A DNA stretch of 64,000 nt from an uncultured Muribaculaceae bacterium. GTDB lineage: Bacteria > Bacteroidota > Bacteroidia > Bacteroidales > Muribaculaceae. The stretch is from assembly GCA_910578075.1 (NCBI GenBank), contig CAJTPK010000020.1, positions 1 through 64,000 on the forward strand, written 5' to 3'. The position numbers and the translations under genes are program-made. The notes under the pieces were generated by a model, which was given only the letters and a program-made list of their open reading frames with translations, was not told the origin of the DNA and did not search any database. Shown one piece after another: positions 53,613-61,425 of the stretch. Positions within the stretch are counted from its first letter, which is position 1, and each line of letters begins with the position of its first letter.

Positions 53613-55219
53613 TATTCCTCCATTTCGTAAATGTTTTCAATATTTGCTGCCTTGATCAATTCACAATTCGCATATATCTCCTTACATCCTTTCGGTATAT
53701 ATAAAGATTTAATTTTTGCTTTTTTGAATATATCTGGGTCGAATGAATTGATTAATGTCTCATCAGTCCATTTCACATATAGATTCTCAATTGATGTATT
53801 AACGAAAGCGCTTCCAGAAATATACGTAATAGATTTTGGCAAATACAGTTTCTCAACCGAGGAATTTTCAAATGCATAAAAATCAATTCGAAATATTCCT
53901 TCTTCTAAAATTACGGTTTCAAGCTTTTTTAAATCTTGGAAGAAATAGGAAAATATAATAGTTGCATTGCCTCCAATAGTAGCATTCTTTAAATTTTCGC
54001 CTACTAGAAAATTTAGTTTATACCTATGACTGTTGTCAAAGTTTCTTCCAATATAAATTTCTTCAAGTTCGGAGCCAAATATGTTTCTCAAGGATTCATA
54101 ATTATGAAAGTTCTCTTCTAAAGATAATGTTCGTTCAGAATTGTTCACAATTAATTTTGAAAGTCCAGAATTATAACAAAAACCGTAATTAATAATTTTC
54201 ACAGAAGACGGAATATTAATTGATGATAGAGAAGAACAACTCGAAAATGCATAACTACCAATGGTTGTCAATCCATCTGGAAGCTTGACTGATTTTAGCG
54301 AGGAGCATCCATAAAATGCCGAATTGCCAATGGTTGTCAGTCCATCTGGAATATTAATTGATGTTAACGAAGAACATTCCTCAAATGCCGAATTGCCAAT
54401 AGTCGTTAGTCCATCTGGAAGCTTGACTGATTTTAGCGAGGAGCATCCATAAAATGCCGAATTGCCAATGGTTGTCAGTCCATCTGGAATATTAATTGAT
54501 GTTAACGAAGAACATTCCTCAAATGCCGAATTGCCAATAGTCGTTAGTCCATCTGGAAGATTAATTGATGTTAGCGAAGAGCATCCTTTAAAGGCTTCTC
54601 CTCCTATTTTCGTTACGCTCTTAGGAATGTTTATTGATGTCAGAGATTTAAGATCTGCAAAATCAGAGTATCCAATTTGTTCTAATCCATCAGGAAGGAT
54701 AATTGTGGTTAAATTTGTACAACCAGCAAAAGGATGATTACAAATTTTTGATACTGTATTTGGTATTTCAATTGAAATTAGGTCATTATGTCCGCTGAAA
54801 CCTCTTGCGAGGGCTCTTAGGATGTAGTTACAGCCGTCAATTGTGACAGATCGGTAAAGTTTCACTTTGCCGCCAAGTGACAGTTTTAATTCGTATTCGT
54901 CTACACCTACTGCCTCAAGGTGAGTGTCGACTATCCTATATTTCACATGGTTGAGGTAGAATGTGGTTTTTGAATCTGATTCCCATTTGAATGGTACGCC
55001 AGTGGAGGTTGTGCCGTCGGGATTGATTGTTACATCAAGGTTCTTGTCTTCGTTTTCTCCTGGGGCAGGAGTGTCAGGTTCGTCAGGTTTGTCAGGGTTC
55101 TCGGAGTTCTCGACATCCGGTTTCTGAGGGGTGTCGGGTGTCACAGGGTCATCCTTCTCGCAGGAGGCGAGGCTAAAGACGAGGGTTGCGATAAGCGGCA
55201 GGATAAAGTATCTTTTCAT
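53612..55219 (-). CDS. BspA-type LRR_5 lipoprotein
   Basis: A 535-residue lipoprotein: signal peptide with lipobox SLASC (Cys20), an acidic proline-rich linker (about 23-60, PDTPQKP, NPDKPDEPDTPAPGENED), a beta region, then about twelve LRR_5 repeats (LTTIGNSAFEECSSLTSINIPDG type) and a C-terminal domain. Probably exposed at the cell surface by the linker. Two pairs of repeats are an exact 138-bp DNA duplication. Expression appears to depend on the structured leader at 55266-55588; only 46 bases separate the leader end from the ATG and no promoter is seen there. Confidence 0.87.
   Translation of the reverse strand: MKRYFILPLIATLVFSLASCEKDDPVTPDTPQKPDVENSENPDKPDEPDTPAPGENEDKNLDVTINPDGTTSTGVPFKWESDSKTTFYLNHVKYRIVDTHLEAVGVDEYELKLSLGGKVKLYRSVTIDGCNYILRALARGFSGHNDLISIEIPNTVSKICNHPFAGCTNLTTIILPDGLEQIGYSDFADLKSLTSINIPKSVTKIGGEAFKGCSSLTSINLPDGLTTIGNSAFEECSSLTSINIPDGLTTIGNSAFYGCSSLKSVKLPDGLTTIGNSAFEECSSLTSINIPDGLTTIGNSAFYGCSSLKSVKLPDGLTTIGSYAFSSCSSLSSINIPSSVKIINYGFCYNSGLSKLIVNNSERTLSLEENFHNYESLRNIFGSELEEIYIGRNFDNSHRYKLNFLVGENLKNATIGGNATIIFSYFFQDLKKLETVILEEGIFRIDFYAFENSSVEKLYLPKSITYISGSAFVNTSIENLYVKWTDETLINSFDPDIFKKAKIKSLYIPKGCKEIYANCELIKAANIENIYEMEE
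54273..54548. repeat. exact 138-bp tandem duplication inside the LRR gene
   Basis: Copies 54273-54410 and 54411-54548 are identical by eye over all 138 bases (46 codons, two 23-residue LRRs). A diverged third copy begins at 54549. The identity points to recent duplication or slippage and a means to change repeat number without frame loss. Confidence 0.92.
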
Positions 55220-55265
55220 GTTGTCTTTGGTCGTTGACCACTCCCCGGTCAGCGGTTTTAACGGT

Positions 55266-55588
55266 GGAAAAAAGAAAAGCGCGGGAGTCTGTACTTGTCA
55301 CCGTCCCACTTATCGAGGCTTCTCGCATTGCCCTTAGTCATCGGACGGCAACACCAGAAGCCCACGCTTATATGCAGATAGCTCCCGACAGAGCATACCT
55401 AATGCTCTATCGGGTGCGATATATACATATCCACGGGCGTCAGATGCCGCCTTATTCCTGACGACTAATTGAAATTTTGCGAGAATTCCGATAAGTCAAG
55501 AACAAGCGCGTCGTAACGCTTTCACTAATAAAAATCAGCTAACCCTTCCCCCAAACCCCGGACCGGGGCTTCCGGAAACGGTCTGCCT
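55266..55588 (-). ncRNA. candidate structured RNA / leader upstream of the LRR lipoprotein
   Basis: About 320 nt between a perfect promoter and a T tract, with no credible ORF on the minus strand. The 3' domain is closed by AGCGTGGG (55378-55371) with CCCGCGCT (55285-55278); inside are CTTCT/AGAAG, TTGCC/GGCAA and a CCGTCC/GGACGG pairing that would make a pseudoknot. TTTTCTTTTTT follows, so this domain could end transcription. A further hairpin pairs AGAGCAT with ATGCTCT within CCGA/TCGG flanks. I cannot name a known RNA family. Confidence 0.62.
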
Positions 55589-55590
55589 TG

Positions 55591-55622
55591 CAAATTTATG
55601 AATTCCAGCGGATATCTCCAAA
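55591..55622 (-). promoter_or_regulatory. Bacteroidetes promoter of the second leader RNA
   Basis: Minus strand: TTTG (55622-55619), 20 bases, TAAATTTG (55598-55591). Full consensus, at the 5' edge of the structured RNA and about 370 bases from the LRR lipoprotein start. Confidence 0.83.
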
Positions 55623-55715
55623 TCTGCAATTCATTATTAATGTTCTGTAAACGAATTTAATCGATTGTGTTGAATTATTCTATTTCCATACAAGCCCCTG
55701 TAGCAAGATATAGAT

Positions 55716-55769
55716 TAATCACTTTCAAAAGGGATAATTTGAAGAAAATATCCCTTTTGAAAGTGATTA
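55716..55769. repeat. 21-bp perfect inverted repeat, 12-base loop
   Basis: TAATCACTTTCAAAAGGGATA (given here as 55716-55736) pairs perfectly with 55749-55769. Neither side has a strong T run. It lies after the nucleotidyltransferase stop and before the leader promoter, in the 636-base gap. It may be a bidirectional terminator or the relic of a small mobile hairpin. Confidence 0.8.
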
Positions 55770-55855
55770 TTTTGAACTATTTGATAAAGTGAGATGATAT
55801 AGAATATGGGAATATCGTGCCGCTTTGGCAATTCGGACTGAATTATTAGAGTTGG

Positions 55856-56197
55856 TTATGGTATGGCAGTCGGATTCAGGGGGCGGAGGGATATGCCGAG
55901 ACGGTCGATATGGTCGGTGAGGGCTGGATTGGTTATGGCTGAATAGCGTACGATGTCAACGCAATAGGGCAGCATGGAATCTTCTATCTGCATGATGATA
56001 CTGATCATGTCCTGATGCGAAACTCCCTCTCCTATCAATGCTATGTCGATGTCGGAAAACGGTTTGAATGTTCCTTTGGCTCTCGATCCGAATATCCTTG
56101 CATCCTCAACCGTGGGTATGGAGAATATAATCTGTCTCAGCAGAGAGATGTTCTCTGCTGACAAGCCTGTTGTTTTCTCCAGCTCCTCAGATTTCAT
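55856..56197 (-). CDS. MNT-type minimal nucleotidyltransferase
   Basis: A 113-residue protein with the nucleotidyltransferase core IFGSRAKGTFKPFSDIDIALIG (GS motif, then DxD metal ligands) and a third acidic residue in YCVDIVRY. These small proteins, paired with a HEPN-like partner, act as type VII-like antitoxin/AMP-transferases in MntA-HepT modules or as HI0073-like pairs; which applies here is uncertain. It follows its partner gene by 15 bases. Confidence 0.85.
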   Translation of the reverse strand: MKSEELEKTTGLSAENISLLRQIIFSIPTVEDARIFGSRAKGTFKPFSDIDIALIGEGVSHQDMISIIMQIEDSMLPYCVDIVRYSAITNPALTDHIDRLGISLRPLNPTAIP

Positions 56198-56212
56198 ATT
56201 TGCGTATTGATT

Positions 56213-56644
56213 TTAGATGAAGGATTGCATCGTTCGTTCAAATTCGCGGAAGAGCGGGAGATAGACCATAATAACATTGTCATATATTATGCCAGCCTCG
56301 GATTCATCGTAGGCGTGGCTTGTTATGTTGCGGTCTGTGATTGAATTCATCCACCTGGAGTCTGATATGAGTCCGAGTTTAAGGGCTGTTCTGAAAGCGT
56401 CTCTCGATCCCATTATCCCTTCCGTGCCTTGATATTCAAGATAGTCTTTTATGACTTTCCATGCCAGCTCCTGTGTGAATTCAAAGCGTTGCAGAAGCCC
56501 CTCCTTAAGAAGCTGAATTGATTCCTTTGGTATCGGTGAAGCATCAGCCTCGCTTACTATTTCTCCTGCCTCGGCAAGGCGTGCCAAAGCATTCCGGAAA
56601 TTATTGAACCGCTGAATCCACCTTATATCCTTTGAATCTTCCAT
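56213..56644 (-). CDS. nucleotidyltransferase substrate-binding protein (HI0074-like)
   Basis: A 143-residue all-helical protein from ATG 56644 (the frame extends 13 codons into the promoter). IRWIQRFNNFRNALARL, LQRFEFTQELAWKVIKDYLEYQG, SRDAFRTALKLGLI and NITSHAYDE match the HI0074 family that binds its partner nucleotidyltransferase and is related to HEPN folds. The classical HEPN RNase Rx4-6H motif is not obvious, so toxin activity should not be assumed. A terminator and promoter overlap just upstream. Confidence 0.85.
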   Translation of the reverse strand: MEDSKDIRWIQRFNNFRNALARLAEAGEIVSEADASPIPKESIQLLKEGLLQRFEFTQELAWKVIKDYLEYQGTEGIMGSRDAFRTALKLGLISDSRWMNSITDRNITSHAYDESEAGIIYDNVIMVYLPLFREFERTMQSFI

Positions 56645-56664
56645 GCAAATGTTATTATGTTTTA

Positions 56665-56695
56665 CAAATTTAATCAAATACACCGGATTTTCAAA
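56665..56695 (-). promoter_or_regulatory. promoter of the nucleotidyltransferase pair, inside the purF terminator
   Basis: Minus strand: TTTG (56695-56692), 19 bases, TAAATTTG (56672-56665). Full consensus; it overlaps the terminator hairpin of purF. Confidence 0.78.
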
Positions 56696-56712
56696 AAACG
56701 GTGTATTTGATT
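56672..56712 (-). terminator. hairpin terminator after purF
   Basis: AATCAAATACACCG (minus strand, 56712-56699) pairs perfectly with CGGTGTATTTGATT (56685-56672); the loop is T-rich, and only a short A/T tract follows. It begins 7 bases after the purF stop. Confidence 0.65.
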
Positions 56713-56718
56713 TTTCTT

Positions 56719-58593
56719 TTACCGGGCTGCGGTGCGACCTTCGTAGTAGTTGATAAAGGCTTTGTTGACCAGGCTGTTGCCGCCGGGGGTGGGGTAGTCG
56801 CCGGTGAAATACCAGTCGCCCGGATGGTCGGGTATTGCCTTGTGCATCTCCCCTACCGTCTGATATACAATCTCTATCTCCGCATGTGTGCCTTCCGGTG
56901 TCAGCAGTTCGGCGATCTTTGCCGCAACCTCTTTATCGGAGAAAGGCGCGTAGATCTCTTTCACATAATTCTTGATCTCCTCTTTCGGGAGCTCATCCTG
57001 AGCCTTGCAGCGGTGGTAGACGCTGTCGATGACATATCGCATACCGCGTTCCTCCAAAAGCGCCATAGCGGCCTTAAAAGCGATGAATTCACCCATGCGC
57101 GACATGTCTATGCCGTAGCAGTCGGGGAAACGTACCTGCGGAGAACTGGATACTATCACCATCTTGCGCGGATGCAGGCGGTCGAGGATGCGTATGATTG
57201 ACTGTCGCAGCGTTGTGCCGCGCACGATGCTGTCATCTATTACCACAAGGTTGTCGCCGGGACGTATCGAGCCGTATGTGATGTCGTAGACATGCGCCGC
57301 AAGGTCATCGCGGGTGCTTCCTTCAGCTATGAATGTGCGCAGCTTGATATCTTTCAATGCTACTTTCTCCTTGCGTACGCGTCTGCGGAGAATGTGGGCG
57401 ATGTTGTCATCGGTGAGATTTCCTGAGGCGGAAAGATGTTGGATATCGGAAATCTTGCTCTTGATGAGATGATCTTCGATACCCTCTACGAGACCGAAGA
57501 ACGCCACTTCCGCGGTGTTGGGGATAAATGAGAATACGGTGTTGTCTATGTCATGGTCAACAGCCTCAAGCACTTGCCCGACAAGCCTGTGTCCAAGGTT
57601 CTTGCGTTCACGGTAAATGTCGTAATCGGAGCCGCGCGAGAAGTATATCCTCTCGAAACTGCAGCGGGCGTTGGCACCCTGCGGCAGTATGCGGTCGAGA
57701 CGTGCGGAGCCGTCACGGTCAACGATTATAGCCTCTCCGGGCTGTAGCTCCCTGACATCTGCCAGCTGGAGATTGAAGGCGGTCTGTATCACCGGTCGCT
57801 CGCTTGCCACCACAACAATCTCCTCATCCTTGTAGTAGAAAGCCGGACGGATACCGTGAGGATCGCGCATGGCGAACATATCGCCATTGCCTACGATGCC
57901 GCATATCACGTAGCCTCCGTCCCACGACGGAGCGCAGCGTTTCAGGATATTTGTCACATTGAGGTCACGCGCTATCCCCTCGGAAAGATCAAGAGCGGTG
58001 CGCCCTGCATTCTTATGGATTTCGAATAGACGCTCGTTCTCACGGTCCAAGGCGTGTCCGAGCTGTTCAAGCAGTAGGAATGTATCGGCATAGAGGCGGG
58101 GATGCTGTCCGGTACTGATTATGGAGTTGAAGATTTCATCGACGTTGGTCATGTTGAAATTTCCGCAAAGCAGCAAGTTTCGCGAGCTCCAGTTATTGCG
58201 ACGCATGAAAGGGTGGACGTAATTTATGCCCGAACGACCGGTAGTGCTGTAACGCAGATGACCCATGTAAACCTCTCCGAGGAAAGGGAGATATTCGGTG
58301 TCGACGCCATCGGAAGCCGCCATTTCCAGGTCATCGTGCACTTCTGCGAAGATCCGGCTGATCGCATCAGAACCTAAGGCACGTTTACGGAAGATATATT
58401 CCTGCCCCGGAGGTGTGTTTAGTTTCACGCAACCGATTCCCGCAGCCTCCTGCCCACGGTTGTGCTCCTTCTCCATGATGAGGTAGAGTTTGTTCAGCCC
58501 GTAGAATTCCGAGCCATACTTTTCCTTGTAATACGACAGGGGTTTGAGCAGGCGTATCATCGCCACGCCACACTCATGCTTGATCAGTTCCAT
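56719..58593 (-). CDS. purF: amidophosphoribosyltransferase-like protein
   Basis: Catalyses the first purine step, PRPP and glutamine to phosphoribosylamine. The 624-residue chain starts MELIKHECGVAMIR; the nucleophile of this family is an N-terminal Cys exposed by propeptide cleavage, which would be Cys8 here. Ntn amidotransferase motifs (GHLRYSTTGRSG, CGNFNMTN) are followed by the phosphoribosyltransferase loop VVIDDSIVRGTTL. It is about 120-150 residues longer than typical PurF, as is usual for this Bacteroidetes form. It is not in the main purine operon; it has its own promoter. Confidence 0.9.
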   Translation of the reverse strand: MELIKHECGVAMIRLLKPLSYYKEKYGSEFYGLNKLYLIMEKEHNRGQEAAGIGCVKLNTPPGQEYIFRKRALGSDAISRIFAEVHDDLEMAASDGVDTEYLPFLGEVYMGHLRYSTTGRSGINYVHPFMRRNNWSSRNLLLCGNFNMTNVDEIFNSIISTGQHPRLYADTFLLLEQLGHALDRENERLFEIHKNAGRTALDLSEGIARDLNVTNILKRCAPSWDGGYVICGIVGNGDMFAMRDPHGIRPAFYYKDEEIVVVASERPVIQTAFNLQLADVRELQPGEAIIVDRDGSARLDRILPQGANARCSFERIYFSRGSDYDIYRERKNLGHRLVGQVLEAVDHDIDNTVFSFIPNTAEVAFFGLVEGIEDHLIKSKISDIQHLSASGNLTDDNIAHILRRRVRKEKVALKDIKLRTFIAEGSTRDDLAAHVYDITYGSIRPGDNLVVIDDSIVRGTTLRQSIIRILDRLHPRKMVIVSSSPQVRFPDCYGIDMSRMGEFIAFKAAMALLEERGMRYVIDSVYHRCKAQDELPKEEIKNYVKEIYAPFSDKEVAAKIAELLTPEGTHAEIEIVYQTVGEMHKAIPDHPGDWYFTGDYPTPGGNSLVNKAFINYYEGRTAAR

Positions 58594-58612
58594 CAGTGCA
58601 AGTTTGAAAATG

Positions 58613-58644
58613 CAAAATTAATCAACACCCTCCGTTCCTGCAAA
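58613..58644 (-). promoter_or_regulatory. Bacteroidetes promoter of purF
   Basis: Minus strand: TTTG (58644-58641), 20 bases, TAATTTTG (58620-58613). Full consensus, 19 bases upstream of the purF start. Confidence 0.85.
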
Positions 58645-58864
58645 ATCATATAGTAAAAAAATGCTTGGAGATTCTAAAATTTCTTGGCAACAGCCCAGTA
58701 TCTAATGAATTTTTGATTCTCAGGCGGTTTTATAGGTGCGTGATATATCTGTAATAATCTAATTAGCAATTAAATATGGAGTTTATCTACAACTCGGCAT
58801 TTTGGCGTGAAATAGAATTGTAAAAGGTGATTTTTCGGCTTTCATCTTAAATTTTGTCAAGATT

Positions 58865-58895
58865 GTTGAGTTATACGGGTTTTTTATTATTTTTG
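58865..58895 (+). promoter_or_regulatory. promoter of ybeY-mnmG
   Basis: GTTG (58865-58868), 19 bases, TATTTTTG (58888-58895): perfect -7 element, three of four bases in the -33 element. The rest of the 421-base gap back to purF (58645-58864) is AT-rich and shows nothing else I can name. Confidence 0.7.
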
Positions 58896-58910
58896 TAAAG
58901 ATTATCAGTG

Positions 58911-58972
58911 ACACCCCGGTTTTGACTTCCCCTATGAGTCGGAGGTCAAGATTGAGGTGTGTCTGTGTTTTT
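58911..58972 (+). promoter_or_regulatory. leader hairpin with T run before ybeY
   Basis: ACACC (58911-58915) pairs with GGTGT (58956-58960), and inside it TTGACTTCC (58922-58930) pairs with GGAGGTCAA (58941-58949, one G-U). TTTTT follows at 58968-58972. It lies between the promoter and the ybeY start and could act as an attenuator. Confidence 0.5.
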
Positions 58973-59014
58973 AATTCTCATATAATTTCAGGTGCTGAAC
59001 AGGCACGCATAAAT

Positions 59015-59437
59015 ATGATTGAATTCATGACGGAGGGGGTGGAGATGCCCCGGCTCGATTTCGACAAGGTGAGACGATGGATAGCGTTGGTTGTTTCCAA
59101 CCATGGCTATACAGTCGGCAACCTTACATATTGCTTCTGTGATGACGAGTATATTCTGGAGACCAACCGAAAGTTTCTTCAGCATGATTATTATACCGAC
59201 ATCATCACTTTCGATTATACCCGTCGCGATAGGGTCGGGGGTGACATGGTTATCTCGCTCGATACCGTGGCTTCAAATGCGGAGCAGATCGGTGTGACGT
59301 ATGATAGCGAGTTGCTTCGTGTAATCATCCACGGTGTTCTCCATCTTTGTGGTATAGATGATAAGGGACCGGGGGAGAGAGAGGTAATGGAAGCTGAGGA
59401 GAATAAGGCTCTTTCGATTTATAAAGATTTAAGATGA
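59015..59437 (+). CDS. ybeY: rRNA maturation endoribonuclease YbeY
   Basis: A 140-residue zinc metalloenzyme for 16S rRNA 3' maturation and ribosome quality control. The HGVLHLCGIDDKG stretch (HxxxHxxGxD-type zinc site) is intact, and YYTDIITFDY and GDMVISLDT are typical. The frame extends upstream to 58922 through the leader hairpin; ATG 59015 matches relatives. Overlaps mnmG by 4 bases (ATGA). Confidence 0.93.
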   Translation: MIEFMTEGVEMPRLDFDKVRRWIALVVSNHGYTVGNLTYCFCDDEYILETNRKFLQHDYYTDIITFDYTRRDRVGGDMVISLDTVASNAEQIGVTYDSELLRVIIHGVLHLCGIDDKGPGEREVMEAEENKALSIYKDLR

Positions 59438-61341
59438 GATTCGATTTCGATGTCATAGTGGTCGGAGGTGGCCACGCTGGATGTGAGGCTGCCGTGGCGG
59501 CTGCACGTCTGTCTGCCTCTACTTTGCTGATAACCAAGGATATGAACCGTATCGCGCAAATGTCCTGCAATCCTGCTATTGGAGGAATAGCCAAGGGGCA
59601 GATTGTCAGAGAGATAGATGCACTTGGCGGTCAGATGGGTATTGTGGCAGACAAGACGGCGATACAGTTCCGCATGCTGAATCGCTCCAAAGGTCCGGCG
59701 GTGTGGAGTCCGCGTGTGCAGAGCGATCGTGCAAAATATATTGACGCATGGCGTGAGGTGATCGACAATACCCCCAACCTCTCTGTTTTTCAGGATACTG
59801 TAACTGAATTTATCTTTAATGAGGATAATTCGGAAGGTGAAAGAAAACTTGAGATTGCGGGTGTCCGCACGTCGCTTGGTGTTGAATTTCACGCCCGTCA
59901 AGTGGTGTTGACCGCCGGTACTTTCCTCAATGGCATAATGCATTTTGGACCTACTCAGATTGAGGGAGGACGTATATCGGAGGATTCCTCAAAGGGTCTT
60001 ACAGAGCAGCTGAAAGGTATCGGATTCCGTACTGACAGAATGAAAACCGGCACCCCTGCCCGTATTGACGGACGCTCAATCAACTTTGCTTTGGCAGAGG
60101 AGCAGACGGGAGATCTCGGAGATTTCCATAAGTTCTCGTTTCTGCCGGATGTGAAGCGCGTGCTTAAGAATCGTTCCTGCTGGATAGTCCATACCAATCC
60201 CGAGGTGCATGCTGTGCTAAATGACAACCTTGCCGATTCGCCTCTTTATAATGGTCAGATAAAAAGTATCGGTCCGCGTTATTGTCCGAGTATCGAGACA
60301 AAGATTGTCACATTTTCCGATAAGGAGAGTCATCAGCTTTTCCTCGAACCGGAAGGTGAGACCACTGAAGAATATTACATCAACGGCTTCTCCAGTTCTC
60401 TTCCGTGGAAGGTTCAGATGGATGCTCTCCAGCTTGTACCGGCTCTCGCGGATGTGCAGTTCTATCGTCCGGGTTATGCAATCGAATATGACTTCTTTGA
60501 TCCGACACAGCTTGGTCATGATCTTCAGACACGACTTGTCGAAGGTCTATACTTCGCCGGTCAGGTTAATGGAACCACAGGATATGAGGAAGCTGCCGCA
60601 CAGGGTCTGATGGCGGGTCTGAATGCTGCTCGCAGGAGTGTAGGAAAAACTCCGCTCGTTTTGGGTAGGGAGCAGGCATATATCGGAGTGCTTATCGATG
60701 ATCTTGTCACCAAAGGTGTTGATGAGCCGTATCGTATGTTTACATCCCGTGCAGAATATCGCATACTGTTGCGTCAGGATGATGCCGACATGCGGTTGAC
60801 TCCGATCGGATATGAATATGGCCTTGCCTCGGCTGAACGATATGAGGCGATGCTTTCGAAGAAGGAACAAAGAGACAAATTGATCTCTTTCTGCGAATCG
60901 TTCTTGGTGAAAGGCACAGACGAGATGAACCGTTTCCTTGAGGAGAACGGCACCACGCGTCTTAATGCCTCTTTGCGTCTTGTTGAGCTGGTGAAGCGTC
61001 CGCAACTGTCGATTCTGAAATTATCCGAGGCTTTGCCGAAATTGAGAAAAGAGATTTCTGCGATAGAGGAGACAAGAAGGGATGAGATTGTCGAGGCTGC
61101 GGAAATCTTGATTAAATATGGGGGATATATTCTGCGGGAGCGTGAGCTTGCAGAGAAGCAGACCCGTCTTGAATATGTCAAGATTCCGGATTCAATGAAT
61201 TTCGAGGAATTGAATGCTCTCTCTACCGAGGCGCGTCAGAAACTGACGCGACAGCGCCCTGCGACTATAGGACAGGCGTCAAGAATCCCCGGTGTCTCTC
61301 CGGCGGATATAAACGTTCTTCTGCTGCTTTTGGGGCGATGA
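59434..61341 (+). CDS. mnmG: tRNA uridine-5-carboxymethylaminomethyl modification enzyme
   Basis: The FAD/NADH subunit that, with MnmE, modifies wobble U34 of several tRNAs. The 635-residue chain has an N-terminal Rossmann motif VVGGGHAGCEAA, the GIAKGQIVREIDALGG region, Cys-containing MSCNPAIGG, GTFLNG, and the AGQVNGTTGYEEAAAQG motif; the C-terminal helical domain ends SRIPGVSPADINVLLLLLGR. Translationally coupled to ybeY. A parS-like palindrome follows 21 bases after the stop. Confidence 0.96.
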   Translation: MRFDFDVIVVGGGHAGCEAAVAAARLSASTLLITKDMNRIAQMSCNPAIGGIAKGQIVREIDALGGQMGIVADKTAIQFRMLNRSKGPAVWSPRVQSDRAKYIDAWREVIDNTPNLSVFQDTVTEFIFNEDNSEGERKLEIAGVRTSLGVEFHARQVVLTAGTFLNGIMHFGPTQIEGGRISEDSSKGLTEQLKGIGFRTDRMKTGTPARIDGRSINFALAEEQTGDLGDFHKFSFLPDVKRVLKNRSCWIVHTNPEVHAVLNDNLADSPLYNGQIKSIGPRYCPSIETKIVTFSDKESHQLFLEPEGETTEEYYINGFSSSLPWKVQMDALQLVPALADVQFYRPGYAIEYDFFDPTQLGHDLQTRLVEGLYFAGQVNGTTGYEEAAAQGLMAGLNAARRSVGKTPLVLGREQAYIGVLIDDLVTKGVDEPYRMFTSRAEYRILLRQDDADMRLTPIGYEYGLASAERYEAMLSKKEQRDKLISFCESFLVKGTDEMNRFLEENGTTRLNASLRLVELVKRPQLSILKLSEALPKLRKEISAIEETRRDEIVEAAEILIKYGGYILRERELAEKQTRLEYVKIPDSMNFEELNALSTEARQKLTRQRPATIGQASRIPGVSPADINVLLLLLGR

Positions 61342-61362
61342 GGGTAGCTAATGAAAAGTTAA

Positions 61363-61378
61363 TGTTCCACGTGGAACA
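61363..61378. other. parS: parS-like centromere site
   Basis: TGTTCCACGTGGAACA is a perfect 16-bp palindrome that matches chromosomal parS sites bound by ParB (consensus TGTTnCACGTGnAACA). It lies in the mnmG-apt intergenic space. In many bacteria mnmG (gidA), parAB and parS lie near oriC, so this segment may be origin-proximal. Confidence 0.75.
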
Positions 61379-61425
61379 ATTTAAAGCGATAAGACAAATA
61401 ATCAACAATTTATAATACAAAGGTT

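Noticed and set aside
54237..54600. Possible CRISPR-like repeats in the LRR lipoprotein gene
   Set aside because: The periodicity is coding LRR units of 69 bases in frame; no spacers.
56213..56644. Calling the nucleotidyltransferase partner a HepT toxin
   Set aside because: The HEPN RNase Rx4-6H active site is not evident; the HI0074-like substrate-binding assignment is safer.
58922..59014. Upstream extension of ybeY
   Set aside because: Coincides with the leader hairpin and lacks similarity to the YbeY N-terminus.
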